Both the position numbers and the translations under genes were made by a program. Shown piece after piece: positions 42,244 to 53,900 of a stretch of DNA of 64,000 nt. Each line of letters opens with the position of its first letter. Position 1 is the first letter of the stretch. Where the stretch lies: contig NC_070616.1 in NCBI RefSeq assembly GCF_027172205.1, positions 13,754,001 through 13,818,000 on the forward strand, in the 5' to 3' direction. Under the pieces are notes generated by a model that was given only the letters and a program-made list of their open reading frames with translations, was not told the DNA's origin and searched no databases. The stretch is from Podarcis raffonei (lineage: Eukaryota; Chordata; Lepidosauria; Squamata; Lacertidae).

Positions 42244-42716
42244 TAGCAGTTTTGGATTACATTCATCAGGACTCTGGAAGGGACACATGCATTGATACCC
42301 ACCACAGCCTAATTTGTTACAGGGGGAAATTAGCTGAGCAAAATAGCTGGTAAGAAAATTGAGGCACACCACTCTGTGCACAGGGAGCCTTCTGGATTCT
42401 CATATATGGGAGCCTGCAATGGAGGTGTGCCTTCATGTACTGAAAGGAAGAAGGCAAAGCAGGCTTATCTCTCTAGTTCTCTCACTCAGCTAATCCTCAG
42501 CTTCTAGGAGAAATAAGTTGAGCGAGATAACCAGAGAGTTCTCAACGGTCAGAGCCTGCCTGCCTTTCATACAGTAGCCAAGCTCACAGAGACCACCAAT
42601 AAAACATCACAGGATGCCTGCATAGCAGATAATTTTCATGTGTGTACAAGAGAAACATAATCAAGTATCCCATCCAGCCACGTGGTGCCTGAGACAGAGG
42701 GTTTGGGCCACCTCCA

Positions 42717-45633
42717 TCAGTTTTCAGGGGTGTACAGTTTGACAAGGTGCTGGAGTTCTGTGGCGTAGCCTGTGATAGGACACCGCTGGTGCTGCTTCAC
42801 GTAGTTGTAGGCGCAGCGGTAGCAGAAGACGAAGCCGGAGGTGGAGAGGGCTGTGTCGTTGGCGCGGATTTTGCGGCACAGTGGGCAGATGGTCTTGAGC
42901 TTCGGCAAGAGTGGGGAGCCTGCCCTGCAGTCCAGGTGGACAGGCGGCGGAGGAGTAGGCAGAGCTGTCAGGGACTTGATGGACTCCTGGTTCTCAGACG
43001 AGTACCACCATTCCAAGAACTGGAGAAAGAAGACGCCCACAGAGAGCCCGGTGGAGAGGGAGAAAGCCAGGCCACCCAAGGCTTTTTTTGCGGCAGACTG
43101 TACCTGCCGTTTCAAGCTATGAGACACAAGACAGATAAAAAAGAGCACTGAGTGAAGGCATCTTCTCTGCTGCCAGCTGATCACTGTAGTCAGTATCTTG
43201 GGGCTGGATTAATGTAATGCAGTCTTTGTGGGGCTGCCCTGAGGCCTGGATTGGAGGCTCCAGCTGGTGCTCAATGCAGAGGCCAGACTGCTGATGAGGA
43301 CATCTGGCTGAAAAAAATTGACACTACTGCTAACTGTCTACTGGCTGCCCATCTGCTACGAAGCCAGTCTCAAGGTTCTTCTCTTAATTTGCAGAGCCCT
43401 GAACCACTCAGGGATTGCCTGAACCCTTATATTCCAGCTCGATCACTGAGCTCATCTGCAGGAGCAGAGTGGGTTCCTCGAGTTAGAATCATCGAATTGT
43501 AGAGTTGGAAGGGACCCTAAGGATCATCTGGTCCAACCCCCTGCAATGCAGGAATATGCAGCTGCTCCATACAGGGATCGATCCTGCAAGCTTGGCATTA
43601 TCAGCACCACCCTCTAACCAACTGAGCTATCTGGGTTGGTGAGGCTTATTTGACAGCAGGAAGAAACCGAGTCTTTAGTGTCATCGGCCCAAAACTGGGG
43701 AATCGTCTACCATTGGAGATTCAGCACACACCTGTGCAAGCTTTTAAACTGCCTGCTGAAAACTTTTCTATTCTTATATATAGGCAATTAATGATAGAAC
43801 AGTTACCTGATTTCCGATTCTAAAATCTGGAATTTATCGTACTGTGTTATGCACGATTAGTCTTACGATCTTAGAATTGTAGAGTTGGAACAGACAACAA
43901 GGGTCAGCTACCCCAACCTCCTGCAATGCAGGAATCTCTTGCCCAATTGCTGTAGACTGCTCCAATATTTTGGTGTGAGGCTCTGGCAGGGTCCTAAAGC
44001 CCTCCCACTTTCTTTCCAAAGCTGGAACACTAGGCTTTGGGAAAGAGGTGGGATCTGGCCAGAGCCATCACACCTCCTTCCCAAAACCCAGCACCTTGTT
44101 TACCTGGCTTTGGGAAGGCAGCACAAGGGTTGCGGGTGTTAAATGTTGCTGAGGGCTGCCAAAATAGGCCGCATGCGTGCTGGACTGCCCTGGTCCAGAC
44201 AGATGGTTTGGCTGTCCTTATGTCCCTTTCAGAACTTGCCCGTTTCCCCATTTCAGCTCACCTTCCTGCTGGCTGTGGGCTCCTGCTCACAGCCGCTGCT
44301 GCCTTCTCTAAGGCTCGCACATCTTCCGCCGTGAGCCTGACCAGCTGGACGCCAGCCAACATCAGCATGGGCGAGTGGTGCCGGGACTTCCCCAGGACGT
44401 AGCAGAGCTGCTGGACCAGGAACCAGCCCTCCCAAGCCAAGTTCACAAAGGGGTAAGCGGCCAGGAAGGCCCTGTAGAACCGCTTCCAGGCCGACGATGG
44501 CGGGTGGATAGAGTACTCGTCCTCCTCCCGGAGACGGGAAACCAACGCCTCCAGTTTTGTCCTCAGGTAGGGAACGAGGACCAGCAGGCAGAGGGATTTC
44601 CAGTGAGGCCTACGTGGCAACCCGGCAGTGACTGAGCGCCTCTGCCTGGGCTTGCTGCCCCCGTAACTCATCACCACTCTCTTCAAGCTGTAGAAGTTCT
44701 CAGCGAAAGAGGCACTGCACCTTGAGAGGAAGTGATGCTGGAGGTGCAGATCCAGGAGGGCATAGATTTCGTCAAACCAGCGCCACAGGAAGCCGTACCG
44801 GCCAGGGTTGGATTCAGACAGCACCTGGCGCAAGAGAAAGCAAGGCCTAAGTAAGGGGTAGGAAGTCTCTCCCCTCCCTACCCCTGATAAGAGCTGCATT
44901 TTCTCAGGGGTAATTCTCAGCCCCAGCCAGCATGGCAGGCGCTCTTTTGGGGAAGGTTGCTGTAGACAATCCTGAGCTAGATGGAACAACGGTATAAGAA
45001 TTAAGAGCCCTTCTGGACCAGGTCAAAGGGCCATCAAGTCCAGTAGCCTCCCAGTGGCCAAACAGATGCCCCTTTGCAAAAACATGCAAGGTAAAACACA
45101 GCTTCCTAGGTTCTCCTGAGCTTCCGGGCTGCTTACTGAGTTATTTTTATATATTGTTTGATAGAAGCTGTTTATCAAAATATAAAGCATTAGAATTACT
45201 GACAAGCAGGTATATAAAAATATTCAATGGATGATTGAAATCAGCAGTAGCTATAGGTCGAATCTAGACATATAAAAAAATGTGACAATGCTTTTTTAAA
45301 AAAAGTTTTGAAAAATATATTGATTTTGCCATAGCTCGCCATCGCCATCTAGTGTCACATTTGTATAATGCACTTTACAATACACTTAAAATGTTTTATT
45401 TGCAGCCATCTTGGGCTGGTCCCACAAGCACAGAGAAGTAGCAGTGGGCCATCCTGCTGAATACCACTCAGCAGGGTGGAATGCCGCCCACGGGGAATTT
45501 TTGTTACCTTGGCCACATGTTGCAGTGCGGGTCTCACGGCTGACATCAAGCTGTCTTGGGCAACGACTTCAAAGATGGATGGCCTGTCCTCATAGATGGA
45601 GGCCGCAGTGAGGTGAGCCCCATGCTCTGCCAT
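42717..45633 (-). CDS. PEX12: PEX12, peroxisome assembly protein 12
   Basis: A RING-type subunit of the PEX2-PEX10-PEX12 ubiquitin ligase in the peroxisomal membrane, needed for recycling the PEX5 receptor. Three minus-strand coding exons, 45508-45633, 44262-44824 and 42717-43116 (126, 563 and 400 nt), give 362 residues against 359 in human. Diagnostic matches: MAEHGAH at the start, [50 protein letters not shown] and [16 protein letters not shown]. The C-terminal RING has Cys307, 310, 328, 331 and 342, the reduced one-zinc set known for PEX12. The ATG at 45633 is in a good context (GCCATGG). A CAG acceptor about 9 nt upstream implies a noncoding 5' exon. The second exon end differs most from mammals, being Ala-rich (AAAAVSRSP). 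Confidence 0.95.
43205..43870 (+). repeat. L2-clade LINE reverse transcriptase 3' remnant, split by a SINE
   Basis: In PEX12 intron 2. Degraded translation still reads like the L2 C-terminal reverse-transcriptase region: CNAVFVGLP, then [19 protein letters not shown] and [13 protein letters not shown]. The SINE at 43486-43634 interrupts it. Several in-frame stops show it is long dead. Confidence 0.7.
43486..43634 (-). repeat. tRNA-Ile-headed, CR1-tailed SINE
   Basis: On the minus strand the head is ATAGCTCAGTTGGTTAGAGG with a B box GGATCGATCCC. The body goes straight into 'attgcagggggttggacc' and the CR1 terminus 'ccaactctacaattcgatg'. The head closely follows tRNA-Ile (A box and anticodon-arm text). 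A CR1-only fragment follows at about 43870-43945. Confidence 0.75.
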
Positions 45634-45642
45634 GGCGTCTTC

Positions 45643-46810
45643 TGGAATGGAAAATCCGGATTGCTGGTGAAATCTTACGGAAAGAACAAAAATGGTTACC
45701 GCAGGCTGCTGTTAATAGGGTGCACAAAGTTCTGGATTTGGAGGAGCGTTAGGGGCATTCGCCTTTCGGTGCACAATCTGGCGCCCTACTGCTTTGGACT
45801 CAGTGAAGCTTCACAAGCCTCTAGCCTTCGGAAAAATTGAAGGCTGGGAAATTACAGCACCTGCACTTGGGAGGAGGGAGGGTGGCGTGAGGACGGTCTC
45901 AAGTTGAAGCTCCAGTGGCATCTCCACATAGGAAGGGGGGGAGACTCTGGCTTGAGACCCTGGAGAGCTGTTGCTGCCAGTCAGTGTGGGTAATACTGAG
46001 CTATGCAGAGCAATGGACGGACTCTGCATGAGGCTGCTTCCTGTGTCTGTGCCTCGCCCCTCGGGAGAAGGAAAGGCAAAGTGGCTGGGGCTACTCAGCC
46101 AGATGGGCGGGGGACACATGATATTATTATTATTAAAGGAAGGAGCAGGGGTGGGCTGGGGTCTCCCTTTCCTCCCCTTCCCCGCGCTTCCCTCTTAGCA
46201 CAACCTCAGATCCTCCTGCACTCCATGGGTCTCCTTGTCTCCTGGTCCAAATGTGAGACCGGAAGTAGCTCAGGGGAAGCCTATTGTTCTAGCCTTTCTT
46301 CCTCATCTCTATGGTAAGGTAGAGTTAGGAAGGGGCTAAGGCATGAGGCATCTTATTTTGTTTCATATTAATATATTGTATAAATAATGTATAACATAGC
46401 AAGCAATATAAATATATTATATAATATTTTTTTACTAAATATAAAAAATGCGTATTGACATACACGCACAGATATATGCAATAATGAAGATTTTATTCAT
46501 ATATAAAATTGAACATTTTCCAGGAAGTAGTAGTATGATAAGGAGGGTGGAACTTCCTGCAGTGGCCGGAAACCCGCTATTGCCGGTGGAGGAAAGTAAA
46601 GCGTCTCCTCCCTAGCCTTCGTCATCTCTGTGGTTCAAAAAACCCTGTATTTATATCTTCTTTGAGAGTATAATGAGCGGCATTTAAAAACAAAAAAACA
46701 GAAACGCACAAGTGCGGTGTCAGGTGTGTACACGGGCCACTCACTCCTTTCTATATCTATGTCCCCCCGGCCGGAAGTGAGCGTGGGCCGACCTAGGCCC
46801 CTCAAGTTCT
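45643..46810. promoter_or_regulatory. Divergent PEX12/AP2B1 promoter interval
   Basis: PEX12 is transcribed leftward and AP2B1 rightward from this interval. ETS-type CCGGAAGT motifs lie at about 46259 and 46771. CpG density rises from about 46740. Around 45880-46050 a minus-strand tRNA SINE intrudes. The start sites cannot be fixed; the PEX12 noncoding exon was not located. Confidence 0.5.
45880..46055 (-). repeat. tRNA-derived SINE
   Basis: Contains 'ccagtggcatctccacatag', 'gaccctggagagctgttgctgccagtcagtgtgg' and 'gctgcttcctgtgtc'. The tRNA head lacks part of its left side. Confidence 0.6.
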
Positions 46811-46985
46811 GTGGCCGCGGGACGCTCTAGGCGAGAAGGCGTGGCGCGGACGGGTGGTTGGTCCTCCGAGACATCCCGGTTTCCGGCCGCCTCCCCAGCC
46901 GAGCTGCTTGTGGCTCTCCGCGGCCGTTACTGCCCCCCCTCCCGCCGGCCAAAGAGGCTCTCGAGGACCCGCCACCCCCTTGCAG
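46811..46985 (+). other. AP2B1: AP2B1 noncoding first exon
   Basis: CpG-rich sequence ends at a strong donor, CAG|GTGAGT, with the intron from 46986. The next AP2B1 exon begins with 21 noncoding bases before the ATG, so a noncoding first exon is required. The left limit is approximate. Confidence 0.6.
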
Positions 46986-49900
46986 GTGAGTCGGGGGGAG
47001 GGGCCCTTCGGGGTGGCCCCGCCCCTCGGGGGGAATTGGTGGGAGGGGGGCGACGGATACCTCTGTTTTGGGCTGGGCTAGAAGAAATAGGGGAGGGGCA
47101 CATCCCTTCTCCGTTCCGAAAAAAGGGGGCAGCATCCATTGGGGGGAGGGCTGCTAGGCTTGGGGGAGCCCTCTGTTGTTTGTTGAGGGGGGAGGGCAGG
47201 AATTGGGGTTCCCTCCAAGGAGGGGCTTGAGATGGGGTGCGGGAGGGGCATGCCTTTCAGGAGGGCTGGGGGGGGGATGCGTGCCCCTCCCCCAGACTAG
47301 AAGGATTCTTTATTTTCCCCCTACCCCAAGGTTGTGCTTGGGGGGGGCCTGGACTTGGCAGTAATATTATTATTGCCATTATTGCTTTTACCATTATTAT
47401 TATTATTATTATGGAGCAAGGTGAAGGGCCTTGGCAGTGTTATTAATATTAATAGCAACAATGTAATTTGTTTAATCATTTGTTAATCTGAGTCTTTATT
47501 TAGATTATTTGTACCCAGCCCAAAAGGCACCCAGAGTGGCTTACCTACAGTCTGTATGATGTGTACATTAATGCAAGGGTAGAGTTGTCCCTGCAGTGGG
47601 GCAGCATGTGGGGGGGGGCAAGCGTGGAGCACCCCAGTGAATGAAGAAAGGCATTCGGAGTTGGTTGTGGGGGGAGGCTGGAGAAAATGAAAGATGGGCT
47701 TGTTTGGAGTGAAGGAATGGGAGGACCTGGGGTTTGGGGGGGGACTCCAGTGGGGTTTCTACAGTGGGGGTAGCTTGATAAATAGGTACCCTTTCCCTTT
47801 TCACTGGTGCAGGTGGAGAGAGGGAAAGTGGGAACTGGCCCTGGTCTTATGAATGGAGGCAGGGCTGGGTCAGGTCAGAGACAGTCTTCTGGGGGTGGAG
47901 GAGTGTCTTGCAGGTTTGGTATAAATGGACTGAACATAAAATGGAATATTGGAGAGGATTGAAATTGGTCGAGATTCTGGCATGGGATGGAGGCAGATTC
48001 TGTCCTCTTTCTATCTCCTCTCCGAAACCTGCCTCTTCCTCTCCTCACTGCTGCCTTTTTAGGGTTTGGAAACTGGGGTGGGGTAGTGCCCCCTCAGTGC
48101 AAAGTCAAGTTGAAACCTTCACTCTTCCTTGTTGGGTCTCTCATCCCAAATCTTTGTAACTGGATTCAGATTTCCAGGTTGGAAGGGGTGTTCAGAGTCT
48201 GAGAGAGAGCGCATACCAGATCATCCTTGTATCATTTAATTTGAGCAGGTCCCAAACTAAACCAAAGTGGAAAGGCTTAGAGCAGACTCAGATGTTTTTC
48301 GGAGGAGAGCTTCTACTCCCCCCCCCCCCCCAGTTTAGCCAGAAGGGCTGGAGAAGCTCAATTTTTGGAGTGGTGACCTGGATTTTTAACCTGGGCCAGA
48401 AATAAGACTTTTTGCCCTGGAAATCCCTCCTTTTTTGATTCTGGAAATACAGGGTGAGTCTTTTAAAAGAGTCCCCGTGGAACATGCGTAGCCCTGTATA
48501 TGCAGAGGGAAATGCACTTTGCAGTTTCTCAGAGGGCAGTCTGTCCCTTTATACAGGCTAGGACTAGGATCTGATGAAGCCTTGGGAAGTCTATTCTGCA
48601 TCCTTTATATCAACATTTCTGAACCTTACACAAATAAAGATTTGTCCTGTTACAACATGGATTTGTATCCAGGACTCCTTGGAACCTGCCCCCCCCCTTA
48701 AATTTGAATGCATCAGTGACAAAATTCTGCATCAGTGTCAGATTGCAATTTTGACCCCTGGCCTTGTATCATACCTAGAGAAATAGATCAGATTTCTTCA
48801 TGCTGTTATCAGAATCTTAATTTCTGGTCTTTTCTGTGCCAGGTTCACTCACCCTGTTCATTCACTCAGGCATTTTACCGGTAATTCTGCTTTAAATCCA
48901 GGTTCCTTTAAGTCTTGTAATTTTTATTAGTATTTACCTCCTTCTATTGCTTTTTGATTATTCAAATCATGGTATATATTGTACTTTTTAGCACTGTTTG
49001 TTTCTTTGTAAGCAGCCCAGGTAATATTTATATAAATTCAATTTATATAAATACAATGAACAAAAATAAATTTCCAGTAAAGGATCTGTATCTACCTCCC
49101 CTCCTCACAGTTCCCAGGAATTTGGTTTGTTGCGGTAGGTCGTTAGATGCTCCCCGCCTGCCAAAATCACCTTTTGGTCTATCAGATCTTGGTTCCTAGA
49201 AAAATATACTGGCACCGGTGAGGCACCCCTCCTGCTTAGACTGCTGTGGGATGGCTAGATGACTCTATGAGAGGTTTTTCATCTGTTCCTGGTTTTAAAA
49301 ACTTGCTCAGGCATCCCTCCCTACTAATTTTACCCAGGGATGGGAAAACATCTGCAATCTCAAAATGCCAGCATCCTGCATTATTGTTATCAATTAGATT
49401 TCTATCTAGTTTCTATCTATCTAAATTTCCCAACCCTTTCTCCCAAAGGAGCCCAGGGCGGCAGACAGCAAAACAATGCCATTAAATTAAAATCCCATTT
49501 CAAAATGCTAATAACCCCTAAACGCACTTTAAGAAATAATTACATAGCTTCACTTTGAATAATTTCAGGTTGCCTGGAACAGTATATTTTGGCCATCAAA
49601 GGCCTGGGTTCATAGGAGTGTTTTAAGATCCCCCATGAGTGTTAATAACGAGGGAAACAAATGCACCTCGCTAGAGAGGGCATTGCGCAGCTGGGGAAAC
49701 CACCACTGAAAAGGCCCTTTTATAGGTTAGCAGCAGCCGGGCAGTGCCCCCACATCACCCTCTGGCCTCACCTACTCATCAGAAATAGAAAATAGTTCTA
49801 CAAATAAATGAATTACATGAATACTTCTAGGGATACAGGATAGCCTCATCCAGAAGTCAGAGATTCAGCAGGCATCCTTGCTCTTAACTCTCATGAGTTT

Positions 49901-50409
49901 CTCTGAAAGGTGTTTTTTTCCCCCTTTTTGTGCCAATAGGCTATGCAGTTGTTTAAAATACTTTTTATTCAGCCAGTCGTTTTAATTATTGTTTAATTAT
50001 TGTTTTGTACTACTTTGGATGATTTTTTTATTAAAAAAAGTTCCTCTCCCTACAAAATTTATACATACCGCTTGATTGTAGTAAAACTTCTAAGCGGTTT
50101 ACAAACAATATTGCCAAAAAACAACAATAGGTAAAATTGTTTAAAAATAATTAAAATTAGTGGTGAAAGAGTTTAAAACACATCTCTTATGTGTCTGGAA
50201 AGACTTACCTCAACAATTTCATTTTAAACAGGCAGCCTACCTCATGTCAATAGACAGGAAGCTCTGAAGATCGATTTCTTACTATTTTTAAAATCATTTT
50301 TATTTAATACAAATTTTATATTGCTCTATGCCACCCTGATTTTTTATGAGAGAGGGTGGTGTGTGTGTGTCTGTATATGTGTTTTTATATATATATATAT
50401 ATATATTTA

Positions 50410-50477
<68 letters not shown>

Positions 50478-50978
50478 GGGCAGGATTTGAATACAAAAGA
50501 ATGAATGAATAGCATGACAGTGCCCAATCTTATGGAAAGACTGGGCAAAAAGGTGATGGATTATGGATATGGGTGGATTTCTATGTGACGTTAGATTGAC
50601 CCTTTGTGAATATAGGATTAAAAATGGAGAAACAGGATACCTCTCTCTGACAGGTGCTAGAAAAAAGCAGGAGATGTCTGTGAGAGCCGCCCGAGATCTT
50701 CCAGTGGATTTCTGTTGATAAAAGTGCTCTTAGATGGACTTTTGGTCTGACCCAGGAGAGTTTTTCTTTGATGCTTCAAATTGATAAAGTTCCCTCTTAC
50801 CTAATTCTCAGAGCATCCGGAAGAGTATAAAGCCTAATTCTTAAATGTATTTTGATAATTGTATTATGTCTGCTCTTCTCTAAAGAACTATTTTGTACCA
50901 TTTTATGTAAATGTCATAGGGTATTATTATTATTATTATTATTAAGCATTAAAATGTTGCTGTATTGTTTGTTTCCAG
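46986..50978 (+). other. AP2B1 intron 1
   Basis: 4 kb. G-runs and purine-rich text at 46990-47300, a (TTA)n tract at about 47385-47412, LINE-derived fragments at about 49420-49800 and 50060-50270, and the AT microsatellite at 50372-50480. No gene seen. Confidence 0.5.
50372..50480. repeat. (AT)n microsatellite
   Basis: More than 100 bp of nearly pure AT dinucleotides with a few TG or TTT interruptions. Preceded by a short GT run. Confidence 0.95.
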
Positions 50979-50999
50979 GTGTGATAAGAACTTGAAATC

Positions 51000-53900
51000 A
51001 TGACGGACTCCAAATATTTCACCACCAATAAAAAAGGTTAGATTCCACTCTTTAATGTGATATTGAAGCTTGTTTCTAGAGACACCTGGGTTGGGGGAGG
51101 ATTTGGGAATGATGCAGATGTGGTTCAAAAGCCTAGGCAGCATGCTAGATCACATGGAGGCTCTTCCTTCCATGCCACCTCTCTTTCCACTGGGTTTGAG
51201 GAAACGCTTTGGCAGCCATCCTATAAAACCATTGCCGAGTCCAGTGTCTGCAGAATATTAGGTTTTGCTGAATCAGTCTCTGTTTCAGATCTTGGGAAAT
51301 GTTCTAGATGGATTCTAAAGCAATTTTCCTGCTGTTTAGGTTGAATATAACAACAACAACAACAACGGCAACACATTTATACCCCATCCATCTGGCTGGG
51401 TTTCCCCAGAGTGGCTGGGCAGCTTCCAACAAATGATTAAAAATACATTAAAACATCAGTCGTTAAAAACTTCCCTATACAGGGCTGCCATCAGATGTCT
51501 TCTACACGTCAGATACAGTAGTTGTTAATTTCTTTGACATCTGATGGGAGGGATTTCCACAGGGCAGGCGCCACTACCAAGAAGGCCCTCTGCCTGGTTC
51601 CCTATAACTTCGCTTCTCTCAGGGAGGGAACTGCCAAAAGGCCCTCGGAGCTGGACCTCAGTGTCCGGGCTGAACAGTGGGGGTGGAGACGCTCCTTCAG
51701 GTATACTGGGTATACTGCATGATACCTGAGCGGTGGGGAATTCCTTTTCCTGGAAGAGGGGGCTATTGGGGGCATTAGCCACAATGGCTATTCTCTGCCG
51801 CCACAGTTGGAGGCAGCAATGCTTTCTGAAATACCAGTTGGTGGAAGCTGCAGGAGGGCAAAATGCTGTTGTGCTTGGATCCTTGTACATTTCCCACAGG
51901 CGTCTGGTTGGCTGCTTTGAGAAGAGGGTCCTTGATTGGCCCGAACCAGCAGGAGTCATCATTATGCCGTATTATTTCTGTACACTGTGGCTCTCTCTCA
52001 CGGCCTCACGTTTCATTTCAGGGGAGATCTTTGAACTGAAAGCGGAGCTCAACAATGAGAAGAAGGAGAAGAGGAAAGAAGCTGTGAAGAAGGTCATTGC
52101 TGCCATGACCGTGGGGAAGGATGTCAGGTAACACTCCTATATAAATATATGGTTTTTATTAAATTTTCTGTTTTACAATTTAAAGTACTCATTTTTACAT
52201 CATTACGATATCAGTGACTTCGCTCCTTCTATTTCCATGGTTCATTTTACATATCATAAATCCCTGCATATTTTACAAAAACCATACCATTCAGTATTCC
52301 GTTGTTACATCTATCAAAGCTTACTTACACTGTTGAATTTATCTTAATGCTGCCAGCGTTTTCAGCTGCACACAATTATTTCCCATATATTCAATAAACG
52401 TTTGCCAGTCTTCTTTAAACGTATGTTCTTCTTGTTCTTTTATTCTATATGTTAAGTCTGCAAGATGCACATATTCTTCCAACTTAAGTTGCCATTCTTC
52501 TTTGGATGGGACCTCGCTCGTTTTCCATTTATGGGCTAACAAAATACGGACCACAGTAGTGGCATACATAAATAACCTTTTTGGAGGCTTGGGAATTTCA
52601 GTCTGAGTTATCCCCAACAGAAAGGACTCTGGTTTTTTTGGTTTTTCGGAAAGTACATTTGAACATTTTTTTCAGTTCATTATGTATCATTTTCCAATAT
52701 GCTTTTACCCTTCAGGTAACACTCCTTTTCCTCTCTTTCTGTCTCCGCAGTGCTGGAGCCCTCTAGCAGGGATGCAGGAAGCTGCATCTCTCCTCCAGCC
52801 ATTGCTGTAGTCCAGCTCCCATCAGCCCCAGTGCACCTGCCCAGTCACTAGGGGTGAGGGGAGTTTTAGTCCAGCAACACTGGGAGAGCGGCAGGCTCCC
52901 CACCCCCGGTCCATGTATCTGGGACTCTTTGCTGCCATGGAGGAAGCAATCTCTGGGCATACTCAAGGGAAAATGTTCCTCCTCTAAATATTGTTGAGAT
53001 TCCAGCTCCCATCAGCCCCAACACATCATGGGCAGTCCAGCAAAAACAGGAGGGTCATACTATCCCCTATTGCCAAATTCTGTAGGGCAGGTGGTAGTGG
53101 TGGTGAACCTCCAGACCATGGACTGAATCAGGCCTGCCAGGCCATTTTGGCCCAGCCACACCAACCAGCTTGCAAGTCTGACCTGAGACCCCAAGTCGGG
53201 TTTCCACACTTCAGTTTTTCCTCCGTTGGGGCCGGCCCTACCGTTAGGCAATGCAGATCTGTTTTATGTTTGACTGCCTTTGGTAATGTTTTCTTTCGAA
53301 TTGTTTAAGGTCATTTTATTTGTTAAATGTGTATTCTGTAGTTGATCTCTTCTGCAGTGTTTTGTTTTGAAATCTTTAAGATAGTATTTAACTTTCCTGT
53401 TAATTACATTGCTTTGAATGTATACTTCAGCAATGTTTAATTAGATGTTTCAGTGTGTCGTTAAACTGCTTTGAGATTTATTCCTTTAAAATATAAATAA
53501 ATATTCCTAATAATAATAATAATAATAATAATAATCTGCTTGGAATGTTGGAGGTCTGCTTCCAGTTTCAGGGTTCCTGCTTCAACTCAACATTCTCATT
53601 CCCTCCATCTCTCTGTCTATCATCTAGCTCCCTTTTCCCAGATGTAGTGAACTGTATGCAGACCGACAACCTGGAGCTGAAGAAGCTGGTCTACTTGTAC
53701 TTGATGAACTATGCCAAAAGCCAGCCGGATATGGCCATCATGGCAGTCAACAGTTTTGTGAAGGTAATGGGGGCAGCTGGGAAATTATGGGTGCTTTAAT
53801 TTTACTACATGCCAGCAAAGTGCCAGTTGTCACGATGGCCGGGTTGCATGCAGAAGGAACCCCTCCCCCCTATGTTATGATGACATCCTTATATGCAGCA

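Noticed and set aside
43560-43634. A real tRNA-Ile gene
   Set aside because: Box sequences are tRNA-like, but the 3' half runs into a CR1 tail instead of completing the cloverleaf; it is a SINE.
44037-44402. 121-codon plus-strand frame
   Set aside because: Antisense to the end of PEX12 exon 2.
52339-52617. 92-codon minus-strand frame as a host exon
   Set aside because: It is the L1 ORF2 C-terminus within an insertion bounded by a target duplication.
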